Assembly (NCBI GenBank): GCA_963838735.1 | Contig: CAWISG010000006.1 | Coordinates: 124,001-188,000 of the forward strand | Direction: 5' to 3' | Length of the DNA: 64,000 nt | DNA from: Parerythrobacter_A sp963838735 | GTDB taxonomy: Bacteria > Pseudomonadota > Alphaproteobacteria > Sphingomonadales > Sphingomonadaceae | Part shown: positions 35,242-44,128 of the stretch, in pieces | Numbering within the stretch: the first letter of the stretch is position 1 | Layout of the letters: every line of letters starts with the position of its first letter | The notes under the pieces: generated by a model | Seen by the model: the letters and a program-made list of their open reading frames with translations, nothing else | Told to the model about the DNA's origin: nothing | The model's database searches: none | Made by a program: the position numbers and the translations under genes

Positions 35242-36035
35242 TATGCCGCCTCCGCCTGCGCAACGTGCCCTGCATCGGGCAGTTTGAGCCCCGCCAGCAG
35301 GCCACGCATTTCCTGTCGCGCGACCAGATGGCTGGTGCCCAGTTCGCCCAGATGACCCTTGTCGAGCAGGGTCAACCCGCTGGGGAACAGTTCGCGATAG
35401 ATCACCCGCTCGGACAACCCCTTCACCACGCGAAAACCGGCGCGTTTGCTCAGCTCGGCCAGCGCGCGCTCTATGCGTTGCATGTTGCGCGCTTCGGTAT
35501 GGCCGCTGCGATTGCGCACCACCACCCAGTCGATTTCCTGCCGCTGCTTCGCGGCGCGGGTGCGGCGTGCTTCCCAGATCAGTTCGGCATAGAAGCTCAG
35601 GCGGCGCACCTTGAATGTGTCGGGATCGACTTGTCCGATCAGGTCGAAATCCACGAAGCTGTCGTTCAGCGGCGTGACCAGCGTATCGGCCTGCATCGCG
35701 GCATGGCGCGCGACGGGATCGTCGCGTCCCGGCGTGTCGATGACCAGGAAATCGCACCCTTCGCCCAGCCGTTCCGCGCGCGCTTCCATCGCAGCGGGAT
35801 TGATCGCTTCCATCACCGCGACATCGGCGGTCGGAATGGAAATGCCGCGCCGTTCCATCAGCTCGCCCCGGTTTTCGAAATAGCGGTGCAGCGTGCGCTG
35901 GCGCGGGTCGAGGTCCAGCGCCGCGACCTTTGCGCCGCGATAGGCCAGCGCCACCGCGACATGCACGGCGGTGGTCGATTTGCCGGTGCCGCCCTTTTCA
36001 TTGGCGAAGACGATACGGTGCGGGGCTTTGGTCAC
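35241..36035 (-). CDS. mipZ: MipZ-like ParA-family ATPase (division site positioning)
   Basis: P-loop ATPase related to Caulobacter MipZ, which forms a gradient from chromosome-bound ParB and inhibits FtsZ away from midcell. The deviant Walker A is KGGTGKST at residues 14-21. The following VHVAVALAYRGAKVAALDLD and RQRTLHRYFENR are close to the MipZ pattern, and FLVIDTPGRDD is the Walker B/switch. The start is the GTG of VTKAPHRIVFANEKGG, giving 264 residues. The frame remains open far upstream, overlapping panC antisense, which is spurious. It is divergent from panC. Confidence 0.88.
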   Translation of the reverse strand: MTKAPHRIVFANEKGGTGKSTTAVHVAVALAYRGAKVAALDLDPRQRTLHRYFENRGELMERRGISIPTADVAVMEAINPAAMEARAERLGEGCDFLVIDTPGRDDPVARHAAMQADTLVTPLNDSFVDFDLIGQVDPDTFKVRRLSFYAELIWEARRTRAAKQRQEIDWVVVRNRSGHTEARNMQRIERALAELSKRAGFRVVKGLSERVIYRELFPSGLTLLDKGHLGELGTSHLVARQEMRGLLAGLKLPDAGHVAQAEAA

Positions 36036-36114
36036 GAGTATGGCGGGCTTTCGGAACAGGCGGCGGCGCGGTATCGCGGTGCCTGGTCCAGCATCTACCG
36101 AAGGGGTCCCAGCC

Positions 36115-36978
36115 GTGCAAACCGTAAGCGATATCGATGCGCTGAATGCTGCCGTCGCGCAGCTTCGCAAGGGGGCCGGAACGCTGGCGCTGGTGCCGAC
36201 GATGGGCGCTCTGCATGACGGACACCTGTCGCTGGTGCGGCAGGCGCAGGGGCTGGCCGACAGGGTGGCAGTGTCGATCTTCGTCAACCCCACGCAATTC
36301 GGCGCGGGAGAGGATCTCGACGCATATCCGCGCCAGCTGGCAGAAGATAGCGCGATGCTGGAAGCAGCGGGTGTGGACCTGTTATGGGCACCCGACGCGG
36401 CTACGATGTATCCGTACGGTTTCGCCACCTCGGTACGGGTTGCTGGCGTCAGCGCAGGGCTGTGCGGCGCCGACCGGCCCGGGCATTTCGATGGGGTCGC
36501 AACCGTGGTTGCAAAGCTGTTCAACCAGGTCCGCCCGACATGTGCGGTGTTCGGAGAAAAGGACTGGCAACAGCTTGCCGTTATTCGCACGATGGCGCGC
36601 GATCTCGACCTGTCGTTCCCGCACGCCTCTGCCATTCACGGCGTACCGATCGTGCGCGAGGCGGACGGGCTGGCGATGAGCAGCCGCAACCGGTATCTTT
36701 CGCCCGAACACCGCGACGCCGCCGCGACCCTGCCGCGCGCCATGCGCGAAGCGGCGGCGCGGATCGCTGGCGGCCAGGACGTGCGCCCGACATTGACCGC
36801 GATGGAATATGCGGTGCTGGGTGCAGGTTTCGGCGCGGTCGATTATATCGAGCTGGTCGATGCGGACAGCTTGCGCCCGCTGGAGACGATAACCGAAGCA
36901 CCCGCCCGCCTGCTGGTCGCCGCCCGCATCGGCGGCACGCGCCTGATCGACAACATGGCTGTCGAACCTGCCCGGTAG
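36115..36978 (+). CDS. panC: Pantothenate synthetase
   Basis: Condenses pantoate and beta-alanine with ATP to make pantothenate (CoA pathway). The HxGH motif is GALHDGHLSLV (His 34 and 37). Others are IFVNPTQFGAGEDLDAYPR, CGADRPGHFDGVATVV, FGEKDWQQLAVI and AMSSRNRYLS. The start is a GTG preceded by AAGGGG with 8-base spacing, giving 287 residues. The longer open frame from 35971 is not family-like. It is divergent from mipZ with about 80 bases between. Confidence 0.95.
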   Translation: MQTVSDIDALNAAVAQLRKGAGTLALVPTMGALHDGHLSLVRQAQGLADRVAVSIFVNPTQFGAGEDLDAYPRQLAEDSAMLEAAGVDLLWAPDAATMYPYGFATSVRVAGVSAGLCGADRPGHFDGVATVVAKLFNQVRPTCAVFGEKDWQQLAVIRTMARDLDLSFPHASAIHGVPIVREADGLAMSSRNRYLSPEHRDAAATLPRAMREAAARIAGGQDVRPTLTAMEYAVLGAGFGAVDYIELVDADSLRPLETITEAPARLLVAARIGGTRLIDNMAVEPAR

Positions 36979-37245
36979 CACCGACGTCCCACCGTTCGGG
37001 GACATGCCTTCGCAGGTGCAGCATGATAGACAATTGACCACAGCAGCCCGTTCCTCCCCCTTTTCCGGCTTCTGCGCCTTTCGGGTCGCACCGGGGCGCA
37101 CAAGGGGCCGGGTACGACGTGCATTGCGTACGGCGTGCCCGGCTTCCTTTCTTGACCGGCTTCTTTTGGGCCGACAGCGCGCGATGGACAGGCTGAACGG
37201 CACTGCTTAGACCGGCCATTTCACCGTCAGCCGGAGTGCCTACCC
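36979..37245. other. Intergenic stretch upstream of the PD40-amidohydrolase gene
   Basis: No supported gene is present. The stretch presumably holds the promoter of the amidohydrolase gene. A 68-codon plus-strand frame (37004-37210) has no ribosome site or protein-like character. I see no clear dyad or terminator after panC. Confidence 0.3.
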
Positions 37246-40200
37246 ATGATCCGCCGTCCGCTCGCCCTTCTTGCAACATCCGCACTGGCCTCCGTCCTTG
37301 CCCTGCCCGCCCTCAGCCTCCCCGCCGTGGGACAGGAGAGCGAATTGCCCGTCGAAGGGCCGGTCGAGCAGACCGAAGCGCCCGAAGACGAAGCGCGCGC
37401 TGAAGCACGAAATGCGATGGAGGATGCCGCCGCGCCAGTCGCGCCGGACACGATGGCGCAAACCGCCCGGACGCCCGCGGCCAAGGCCGAAAGCGAGGAG
37501 GCGAAATGGGATGTCAACGCACCGCCCGGTGCCGTCATCACGCAAGTGCCGATCCGCACCGACGAGGCGAGCTGGATGGATGTCGATGTCAGCCCCGACG
37601 GGCGGCACATCGCCTTCACCGTGCTAGGCGATATCTACACCATGCCGATAGCAGGCGGTACGCCGACGCGCATCGCGGAAGGGCTGGCGTGGGAAGTGCA
37701 GCCGCGCTTCTCGCCCGACAGCAGCCGCATCGCCTTCACTTCCGACCGGGGGGGCGGCGACAATATCTGGGTGATGAATGCGGACGGGTCGGACAAGCGG
37801 CAGGTGACGAAGGAGTCGTTTCGCCTGCTCAACCAGCCAAGCTGGAGCCCCGACGGGCGTTTCATCGCGGCGAAGAAGCATTTCACCACCGGGCGCTCGC
37901 TCGGCACTGGCGAGATCTGGCTCTATCATGTGTCGGGCGGTGGCGGTGTGAAGCTGGTCGCGCGGCCAAACGAACAGCACCAGAAGGAACTGGGCGAGCC
38001 GGTCTACGCGCCAGACGGCAGCGCAATCTACTATACGCGCAACACCACGCCCGGCCCGATCTTCGAATATGCGCAGGATGCCAATGCGGGCATCTTCGCC
38101 ATCGAACGCTATGATATGGCCAGTGGCGAGGTGACGACGGCGGTGGACGGCTATGGCGGCGCGGTGCGTCCCGCGCCTTCGCCCGACGGCAAGGCAATCG
38201 CGTTCGTGCGGCGCGACAAGGACCGTTCGCAGCTATGGGTCAAGACCCTCGCCAGTGGAGCGGAAGCACTGGTTTACGATGCGCTCGACATGGATGTGCA
38301 GGAAACCTGGGCTGTCACCGGCGTTTATCCGAACATCGCCTGGACGCCCGATAGCGCGGAACTGGTGTTCTGGGCGGGCGGCAAGCTGCGCCGCATTGCT
38401 GCCGGTGGCGGAACCGCACGCGAAATCCCGTTCGCCATCGACGATACGCGCGGCATTGCCGATGCACCGCATCCGGCGATCCGTGTCGCACCCGACAGCT
38501 TCACTACCGCCATGCCCAAATTCGCGGCGGTCAGCCCAGACGGGCGGCAGGTTGTGTTCGAGACACTTGGCAAACTCCATATTAAGCCCGCAGGTGGCGG
38601 AACGGCACGGCGATTGACGTCGGGCGGTGGCGATACGCTGGAACTGTTCCCGGCATGGTCGCGCGACGGCGGGCGCATCGCGTTCGTGCGGTGGAGCGAT
38701 GCCGGACTGGGGCGGATCGTCACCACCGATGCGCGCGGGCGTGGCGAGCGGATCGTGACCGACAAGGCCGGCCATTACCGCAATCCGCAATTTTCGCCCG
38801 ACGGCAGCACCATCGTGTTCGAGCAGGGCGCCGGTGGCTATCTCACCAGCCCGCTGCAATCGGACAATCCCGGCGTCTATCGCGTTGCTGCGTCCGGCGG
38901 GGCGGCAACGCTGGTGTCGCGCGGAGCGGGCGCACCGCAATACGGATCGGACAACGACCGGCTATTCATGGTAGAGGGCGGGGACGGGCTGCACCTCGTC
39001 AGCACCGACCGCAATGGCGAAGCCAAACGCACGCACGCTACCGGCGAGCTGGTCAATGATTTCCGCGTATCGCCCGACGGGCGCTTCGTCGCGTTCCGGC
39101 AGAATTACGAAGTGTTCGCCATGCCGTTGCTGCCCGGCGGAGCGAGCGTGGCCGTGGACAAGGATTCCACCGTGCTGCCCGTAGCGAAGGCCAGCGCGGG
39201 CGGGGCGGACTATATCGGCTGGTCGAGCGACGGCGCGCAGCTGCATTGGAGCATGGGGCCGACGCTGTTCACCGTCTCCACTCCCGCGCTGTTCCCCGAT
39301 GCGCCCAAGGCGGAGGGCGACGACAGTGCCTTTACCCCGCCTACAACCGGCGTGTCGCTGGCCATGACGCAAACCGCCGCCAGGCCCGATACGCGGCTTG
39401 CGCTGGTTGGCGCGCGAGTGCTGACGATGGCAGGCGATGGAGCGGGTGCAATCGACGACGGCGTGGTACTGATTGCGGGCGACCGCATCCAGGCCGTGGG
39501 TCCGCGCGCTGGCACGCCGGTTCCCGCCGGCTTCCGCACGGTGGACGTGACCGGCAAGACGATCATGCCCGGCCTGGTCGATGCGCATGCGCACGGCCCC
39601 TATGGCGAAGCGGATATCGTGCTCCAGCAGAACTGGTCGCTGGTGCAGCAGCTAGCGCTAGGCACCACCACCATGCACGACCCCAGCAGCCGCTCGAGCC
39701 TCGTCTTCGCCGCCGCCGAACGCCAGCGGGCGGGCGATATCCTCAGCCCGCGCCTCTTCTCGACAGGCGAAATCATTTACGGGGCCAAGGCGCCCAGCGT
39801 CTATGCCGAGATCGAGACGTATGAAGACGCGCTGGCGCATGTGCGGCGGATCAAAGCGCAGGGCGGCGTGTCGGTGAAAAACTATAACCAGCCGCGCCGC
39901 GAACAGCGGCAGATGGTGGCGCGCGCTGCCGCTGCCGAGGGGATGCTGGTGGTGGCCGAGGGCGGATCGCTGTTCGGCATGGACATGAACCTGATTGCGG
40001 ATGGCAACTCCACCCTGGAGCACAACATCCCGACCGACGTGTTCTACGACGACATGATCCAGTTCTTCAGCCAGTCGCAAACCAATTACACGCCCACGCT
40101 GGTGGTCACCTATGGCGGGCTGGCGGGCGATCCCTATTGGCGGCAGGCGACCGATGTGTTCGCCAATCCGTTGCTGGTCCACACCCCGCCCAGGCGGTTG

Positions 40201-40629
40201 CTGGCCGACAATGCGCGGCGGGTGAAAGCACCCGAATGGGCCTGGGTCGACGACAACGCCGCGCGCGAAGCCAAGAAACTGGCCGATGCGGGGGTAAAGG
40301 TCGCCATCGGCGCGCACGGACAGCAATCGGGTATCGCGGCGCATTGGGAGCTGGGCAGCTTCGTGCGCGGCGGAATGTCTCCGGTGGATGCGTTGCGGGC
40401 AGGCACAATCGCCTCGGCGCAATCGCTGGGCATGGCAGCGGATATCGGCAGTCTGGAAGCGGGCAAGCTGGCTGATCTTATCGTGCTATATGCCGACCCC
40501 AGCGTCGATATCGCAAACTCGGACAAGATCGCGCAGGTCATGCTGGGCGGGCGGCTCTACGATGCGGCGACCATGAACGAGGTGGAAACCGGCACCGCGA
40601 AACGGCGTGCCTATTGGTGGGAGGACTAG
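37246..40629 (+). CDS. Exported PD40 beta-propeller amidohydrolase
   Basis: A 1127-residue periplasmic or secreted protein. The signal peptide covers about residues 1-29 (RRPLALLATSALASVLALPA). A long TolB/WD40-like propeller follows, with recurring SPDG-type repeats such as VDVSPDGRHIAFTV, PSWSPDGRFIAAK, PQFSPDGSTIVF and FRVSPDGRFVAF (about 90-690). The C-terminal amidohydrolase domain has GLVDAHAHGPYGEADI (metal His pair, near 778), VKNYNQPRREQ, TLEHNIPTDVFYDD and the closing GSLEAGKLADLIVLYADPS. It is probably a cyclic-amide or dipeptide hydrolase (imidazolonepropionase-like); the substrate is unknown. Its TAG lies in a CTAG shared with wecB. Confidence 0.88.
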   Translation: MIRRPLALLATSALASVLALPALSLPAVGQESELPVEGPVEQTEAPEDEARAEARNAMEDAAAPVAPDTMAQTARTPAAKAESEEAKWDVNAPPGAVITQVPIRTDEASWMDVDVSPDGRHIAFTVLGDIYTMPIAGGTPTRIAEGLAWEVQPRFSPDSSRIAFTSDRGGGDNIWVMNADGSDKRQVTKESFRLLNQPSWSPDGRFIAAKKHFTTGRSLGTGEIWLYHVSGGGGVKLVARPNEQHQKELGEPVYAPDGSAIYYTRNTTPGPIFEYAQDANAGIFAIERYDMASGEVTTAVDGYGGAVRPAPSPDGKAIAFVRRDKDRSQLWVKTLASGAEALVYDALDMDVQETWAVTGVYPNIAWTPDSAELVFWAGGKLRRIAAGGGTAREIPFAIDDTRGIADAPHPAIRVAPDSFTTAMPKFAAVSPDGRQVVFETLGKLHIKPAGGGTARRLTSGGGDTLELFPAWSRDGGRIAFVRWSDAGLGRIVTTDARGRGERIVTDKAGHYRNPQFSPDGSTIVFEQGAGGYLTSPLQSDNPGVYRVAASGGAATLVSRGAGAPQYGSDNDRLFMVEGGDGLHLVSTDRNGEAKRTHATGELVNDFRVSPDGRFVAFRQNYEVFAMPLLPGGASVAVDKDSTVLPVAKASAGGADYIGWSSDGAQLHWSMGPTLFTVSTPALFPDAPKAEGDDSAFTPPTTGVSLAMTQTAARPDTRLALVGARVLTMAGDGAGAIDDGVVLIAGDRIQAVGPRAGTPVPAGFRTVDVTGKTIMPGLVDAHAHGPYGEADIVLQQNWSLVQQLALGTTTMHDPSSRSSLVFAAAERQRAGDILSPRLFSTGEIIYGAKAPSVYAEIETYEDALAHVRRIKAQGGVSVKNYNQPRREQRQMVARAAAAEGMLVVAEGGSLFGMDMNLIADGNSTLEHNIPTDVFYDDMIQFFSQSQTNYTPTLVVTYGGLAGDPYWRQATDVFANPLLVHTPPRRLLADNARRVKAPEWAWVDDNAAREAKKLADAGVKVAIGAHGQQSGIAAHWELGSFVRGGMSPVDALRAGTIASAQSLGMAADIGSLEAGKLADLIVLYADPSVDIANSDKIAQVMLGGRLYDAATMNEVETGTAKRRAYWWED

Positions 40630-41789
40630 CCGACCGGATGCGCCGCCGCCACCGCTGCGGCAATCCGCGCGCTGGCCTTGCCGTCGCCATAGGGATTGTG
40701 CGCCTGCGCCATTGCGTCATAGGCCGCGCTGTCGTCGAGCAGGCGAGCGGTTTCGCGCACGATCCGCGCCGTGTCGGTCGCCACCAGCACCGCGGTGCCT
40801 GCATCCACGCCTTCGGGTCGTTCGGTCGTGTCGCGCATTACCAGCACCGGCTTGCCGAGGCTGGGCGCTTCCTCCTGCACGCCGCCGCTGTCGGTCAAAA
40901 TGACATCGGCGAGGCCCATCAGACGGACAAAATGCGGATAGTCGAGCGGCTCGATCAGCGCGACGTTCTGGCGCCCCGCCAGCGCCGCCCCCATCACCGG
41001 GCGCACATTGGGATTGGGATGGACAGGGAAGATCACCGCCACATCGTCACGGTCGGCCAGTTCGGCAATAGCGGCGGCAATATTTGCCATGCCGGTGCCA
41101 AAATTCTCGCGCCGATGCGCGGTCAGCGCGATAATGCGCTTGCCCGCGAACCGCGCGGCAACCTCGTCTAGCTCGCTGGCAAGAGACGGATCGGCTTCGA
41201 TCTGGCCATGCATGGTAAACAGCGCATCGATTACCGTGTTGCCGGTAACGTGAATGGCGCTTTCCGGCACGTTCTCCGCCCGCAAAGCCGCCGCCGCACC
41301 CTCGGTCGGCGCGAAATGAAGATCGCCGACTACGCCCACGACGCGGCGATTCACTTCTTCGGGCCAGGGGGAGTAGATATTGCCGCTGCGCAATCCCGCC
41401 TCGACATGGCCGATGGGGATCTTGCGGAAATAGGCGCTGAGCGTCACCATCATCGTGGTCAGCGTGTCACCATGCACCAGTACGCGATCTGGTTGCCAGT
41501 CATCGAGCGCGGCCCCGCACGCGAGCAGCATCCGCGCTGCCAGCCCGTCGAGCGACTGCCCGTGTTCCATCAAGTCGAGATCGATATCGGGGGCTATGGC
41601 TGCAATCGCCAGTACCTGGTCCAGCAGATCGCGATGCTGCGCCGTGACCGCAACGCGCACATCAAGGTCGCCGCGCTCTTTCAGCGCATGGACGACAGGA
41701 AACATCTTGATAGCTTCGGGCCGCGTGCCGAAGCTGACGAGGATGCGCGGGCGCGAGGGGTCTTTCGCAGGCGGTGCAGGGGCAGGCAT
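40626..41789 (-). CDS. wecB: UDP-N-acetylglucosamine 2-epimerase (non-hydrolysing)
   Basis: Makes UDP-ManNAc from UDP-GlcNAc for surface polysaccharide. Family motifs are LVSFGTRPEAIKMFPVVHAL, HGDTLTTMM, VEAGLRSGN, ALTAHRRENFGTG and LTDSGGVQEEAPSLGKPVLV. The ATG at 41789 gives 387 residues and has AGGT 8 bases upstream; a GTG at 41810 is the alternative. It follows wecC by 8 bases, and together they yield UDP-ManNAc uronate. Confidence 0.95.
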   Translation of the reverse strand: MPAPAPPAKDPSRPRILVSFGTRPEAIKMFPVVHALKERGDLDVRVAVTAQHRDLLDQVLAIAAIAPDIDLDLMEHGQSLDGLAARMLLACGAALDDWQPDRVLVHGDTLTTMMVTLSAYFRKIPIGHVEAGLRSGNIYSPWPEEVNRRVVGVVGDLHFAPTEGAAAALRAENVPESAIHVTGNTVIDALFTMHGQIEADPSLASELDEVAARFAGKRIIALTAHRRENFGTGMANIAAAIAELADRDDVAVIFPVHPNPNVRPVMGAALAGRQNVALIEPLDYPHFVRLMGLADVILTDSGGVQEEAPSLGKPVLVMRDTTERPEGVDAGTAVLVATDTARIVRETARLLDDSAAYDAMAQAHNPYGDGKASARIAAAVAAAHPVG

Positions 41790-41797
41790 GGGGTGAC

Positions 41798-43129
41798 CTA
41801 TATCGCCCACATGCCACGCGTGTCGTACACTGTCTTGCCGCGATGCATTTGCGGGGGCGTGTTGCGGAAGGCATCGTGGTCCACCAGCACGCCGACCAGT
41901 TCGGCATCCTTCATGGCAGTAGCGAATTCGACCAGCTGCGCGCCGCTATCCGCCAATGAACCGGGCAGCGCATCCGCAAACGGTTCCACCACCAGCAAGC
42001 GCGGGCCGAGATCGGCAAGGCTTTCGGCGATTTGCAAGGCAGGTGATTCGCGAAAATCGTCGATATTGGGTTTGAAAGCGAGACCGAGTAGCGCCAGCTT
42101 GGCATCGGGCGCGCTATCGGCCATCGCGCGCAGCCGCGCCGCGACATGGTGCGGCTTGGCATCGTTCACTTCGCGCGCGGTGCGAATGACGCGGGTGCGT
42201 CCGGGGGCGCCTGCCACCAGGAACCAGGGGTCCACCGCAATGCAATGTCCGCCCACGCCAGGACCGGGCTGCAGGATCTCCACGCGCGGATGGCGATTAG
42301 CGAGGCGGATGACGTCCCACACGTCGATATCCAAGTCCTCCGCTACCAGGGACAGTTCGTTGGCGAAGGCGATATTCACATCCCGGAAGCTGTTCTCCGC
42401 CAGTTTGACCATCTCCGCTGCGCCCGCCTGTGTCGGCAGGCAATCCCCGCTGACGAAACGGCGATAGAACGCAGCGGCGCGTTCGCTGCACCGTGGCGTA
42501 AGCCCGCCGATCACCCGGTCATTGGCGACCAGTTCGGCGATGATCTTGCCAGGCAGGACGCGTTCCGGACAATAGGCGATGCAGATGTCGGCTTCGCCCT
42601 CGCACACACCCGGCACAGCCAGATCGGGCCGCAGACCCGCAAGCCGTTCGGCCAGCTGCTGCGTGGTGCCGATGGGGGATGTCGATTCCAGAATAACACA
42701 GCTACCCTTCGCCACGCGCGGCGCAATCAGGTCGAGTGCAGCCATCACATAGGATATATCGGGCTGATGGCCGTCCGAAAACGGCGTGGGGACGGCGATG
42801 AGGTAGGTATCGGCCACCGGCGCTTCGAGCGAGGCGGACAGCAACCCCTGCCCGACAACCTGCTTCACCAATGCGTCGAGATCACGTTCCTCGATATGCA
42901 CCGCGCCCGCGTTGATGGTGTCGACGATATCAGGGCGCGCATCAACGCCCCGCACATTCAGTCCGGCACGTGCCATAACGGCGGCGGTGGGCAGGCCGAT
43001 ATAGCCCAGTCCGATCATCGCCACATCGATGGTCTCGTCTTCCAGCGGCCAGTCGGCCTGAGTCGCATCGTCGACGCGCCATCCGTCCGTCTCTAACCCG
43101 TCGAGTCGAGCACCTTCGATCTGTGTCAT
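41798..43129 (-). CDS. wecC: UDP-N-acetyl-D-mannosamine dehydrogenase
   Basis: Oxidises UDP-ManNAc to UDP-ManNAcA with NAD. The 443-residue UDP-glucose/GDP-mannose dehydrogenase family member has the Rossmann start VAMIGLGYIGLPTAAVMARA, CIAYCPERVLPGK and KLAENSFRDVNIAFANELS (active-site Lys). The catalytic Cys is in GPGVGGHCIAVDPWF, followed by GLAFKPNIDDFRESPAL. The extra N-terminal 35 residues (TQIEGARLDGLETDG...) are not part of the usual fold. No glycosyltransferase or transport genes accompany the pair here. Confidence 0.94.
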   Translation of the reverse strand: MTQIEGARLDGLETDGWRVDDATQADWPLEDETIDVAMIGLGYIGLPTAAVMARAGLNVRGVDARPDIVDTINAGAVHIEERDLDALVKQVVGQGLLSASLEAPVADTYLIAVPTPFSDGHQPDISYVMAALDLIAPRVAKGSCVILESTSPIGTTQQLAERLAGLRPDLAVPGVCEGEADICIAYCPERVLPGKIIAELVANDRVIGGLTPRCSERAAAFYRRFVSGDCLPTQAGAAEMVKLAENSFRDVNIAFANELSLVAEDLDIDVWDVIRLANRHPRVEILQPGPGVGGHCIAVDPWFLVAGAPGRTRVIRTAREVNDAKPHHVAARLRAMADSAPDAKLALLGLAFKPNIDDFRESPALQIAESLADLGPRLLVVEPFADALPGSLADSGAQLVEFATAMKDAELVGVLVDHDAFRNTPPQMHRGKTVYDTRGMWAI

Positions 43130-43282
43130 GCCATGCGCTCCTGCCGGGCGAACGCACCACCGGTATCGGCTGGGTCCGCATATGGCGCAGGTCATCGCAG
43201 CAATGGGTTACCGAAGCGTTAGGCACGCTCTCACAGCTCGCTTTACGCGATGCTCTGGCAGTAATGCAGGTCCAAGAAGTCT

Positions 43283-43356
43283 TGGAGCGGGTAGCGGGAA
43301 TCGAACCCGCATCACTAGCTTGGAAGGCTAGGGCTTTACCACTAAGCTATACCCGC
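43283..43356 (-). tRNA. tRNA-Gly (anticodon TCC)
   Basis: The minus strand folds as a 74-base cloverleaf. The acceptor GCGGGTA pairs with TACCCGC, followed by T and an encoded CCA. The D arm is AGCTTAGTGGTAAAGC. The anticodon stem CTAGC/GCTAG holds loop CTTCCAA with anticodon TCC. The T arm is GCGGGTTCGATTCCCGC. Confidence 0.95.
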
Positions 43357-43459
43357 ACGACGCCGAGACCGAGCCTGCGTTTCATACATGCCCGTCGCGC
43401 GGTTTCCGCTTTCGTTCATTGCATCGCCGGCGTCAATATGTGCCAACGCCATCGGCATG

Positions 43460-44128
43460 TCAGCGCGGGGTTGCCGCGTCCTCACCGACGGGTGTAGCTA
43501 CGCCTGCTTCGGAGTTGACGGACATCGAATTCGTTACGCCCACCGTTAATTCGACCCGGCGGTTCGCCGCCCGCCCGCTTTCATTGGGCGTGCCATCGGG
43601 CAGGGCGTTAGGCTCGACCGGATTTTGCTCGCCAAACGCGATGATCGCAATGCGCGCAGGGGATGTGCCCGCTTCCAACAGAACATCGCGTACGGCTTCC
43701 GCGCGCTCGCGCGAAACGCGCAGGTTCACCCGTTCGCTTCCGCCGGCATCGCTATGTCCGCGCAAGGTAATGCGACCCCCGTCCGTGAATTGCTCCGAGC
43801 TGCGCACCGTCTGGATCGCAGCGAGTCCTTCGGCACTGATATCAGCGCCGTTCTTCTCAAAGCCGATAGTCGCGGTCAGCGGTTGCAGAATTTCCGCTAC
43901 CGGTTCGACCTCCGCTTCCTGATCGAAGATCGAATTGGTGGGAACCGTCGTTGGCGTCGTATTCGCATCAGTTGCGATTGCCGCCGTATCGGCCGGTTCG
44001 GGTGCAGGATCGTTGGCGTCCCGTTCGCATCCGGAGAGAACCAGCGCCACTGCCAGCATACCGGCGCAGGTGGCGTGTCGGGCCAACGGGAAGGATGAAA
44101 TGCGGTTCGTCATGCTATTTTCCGTCAT
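43460..44128 (-). CDS. OmpA family lipoprotein translationally coupled to the antiporter
   Basis: A 222-residue lipoprotein. The signal peptide has a lipobox (LAVALVLSGC, Cys at about 34). An Asp/Pro/Thr-rich linker leads to a C-terminal OmpA domain (about 105-205) with LRGHSDAGGSERVNLRVSRE, RAEAVRDVLLEAG, ARIAIIAFGE and GRAANRRVELTV. Its ATG overlaps the TGA of the cation/proton antiporter (ATGA), an unusual pairing. ATG at 44113 is an alternative start. Confidence 0.9.
   Translation of the reverse strand: MTENSMTNRISSFPLARHATCAGMLAVALVLSGCERDANDPAPEPADTAAIATDANTTPTTVPTNSIFDQEAEVEPVAEILQPLTATIGFEKNGADISAEGLAAIQTVRSSEQFTDGGRITLRGHSDAGGSERVNLRVSRERAEAVRDVLLEAGTSPARIAIIAFGEQNPVEPNALPDGTPNESGRAANRRVELTVGVTNSMSVNSEAGVATPVGEDAATPR

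Noticed and set aside
36036..36635. 200-codon N-terminal extension of mipZ
   Set aside because: It is antisense to panC. The MipZ fold starts at the GTG at 36035.
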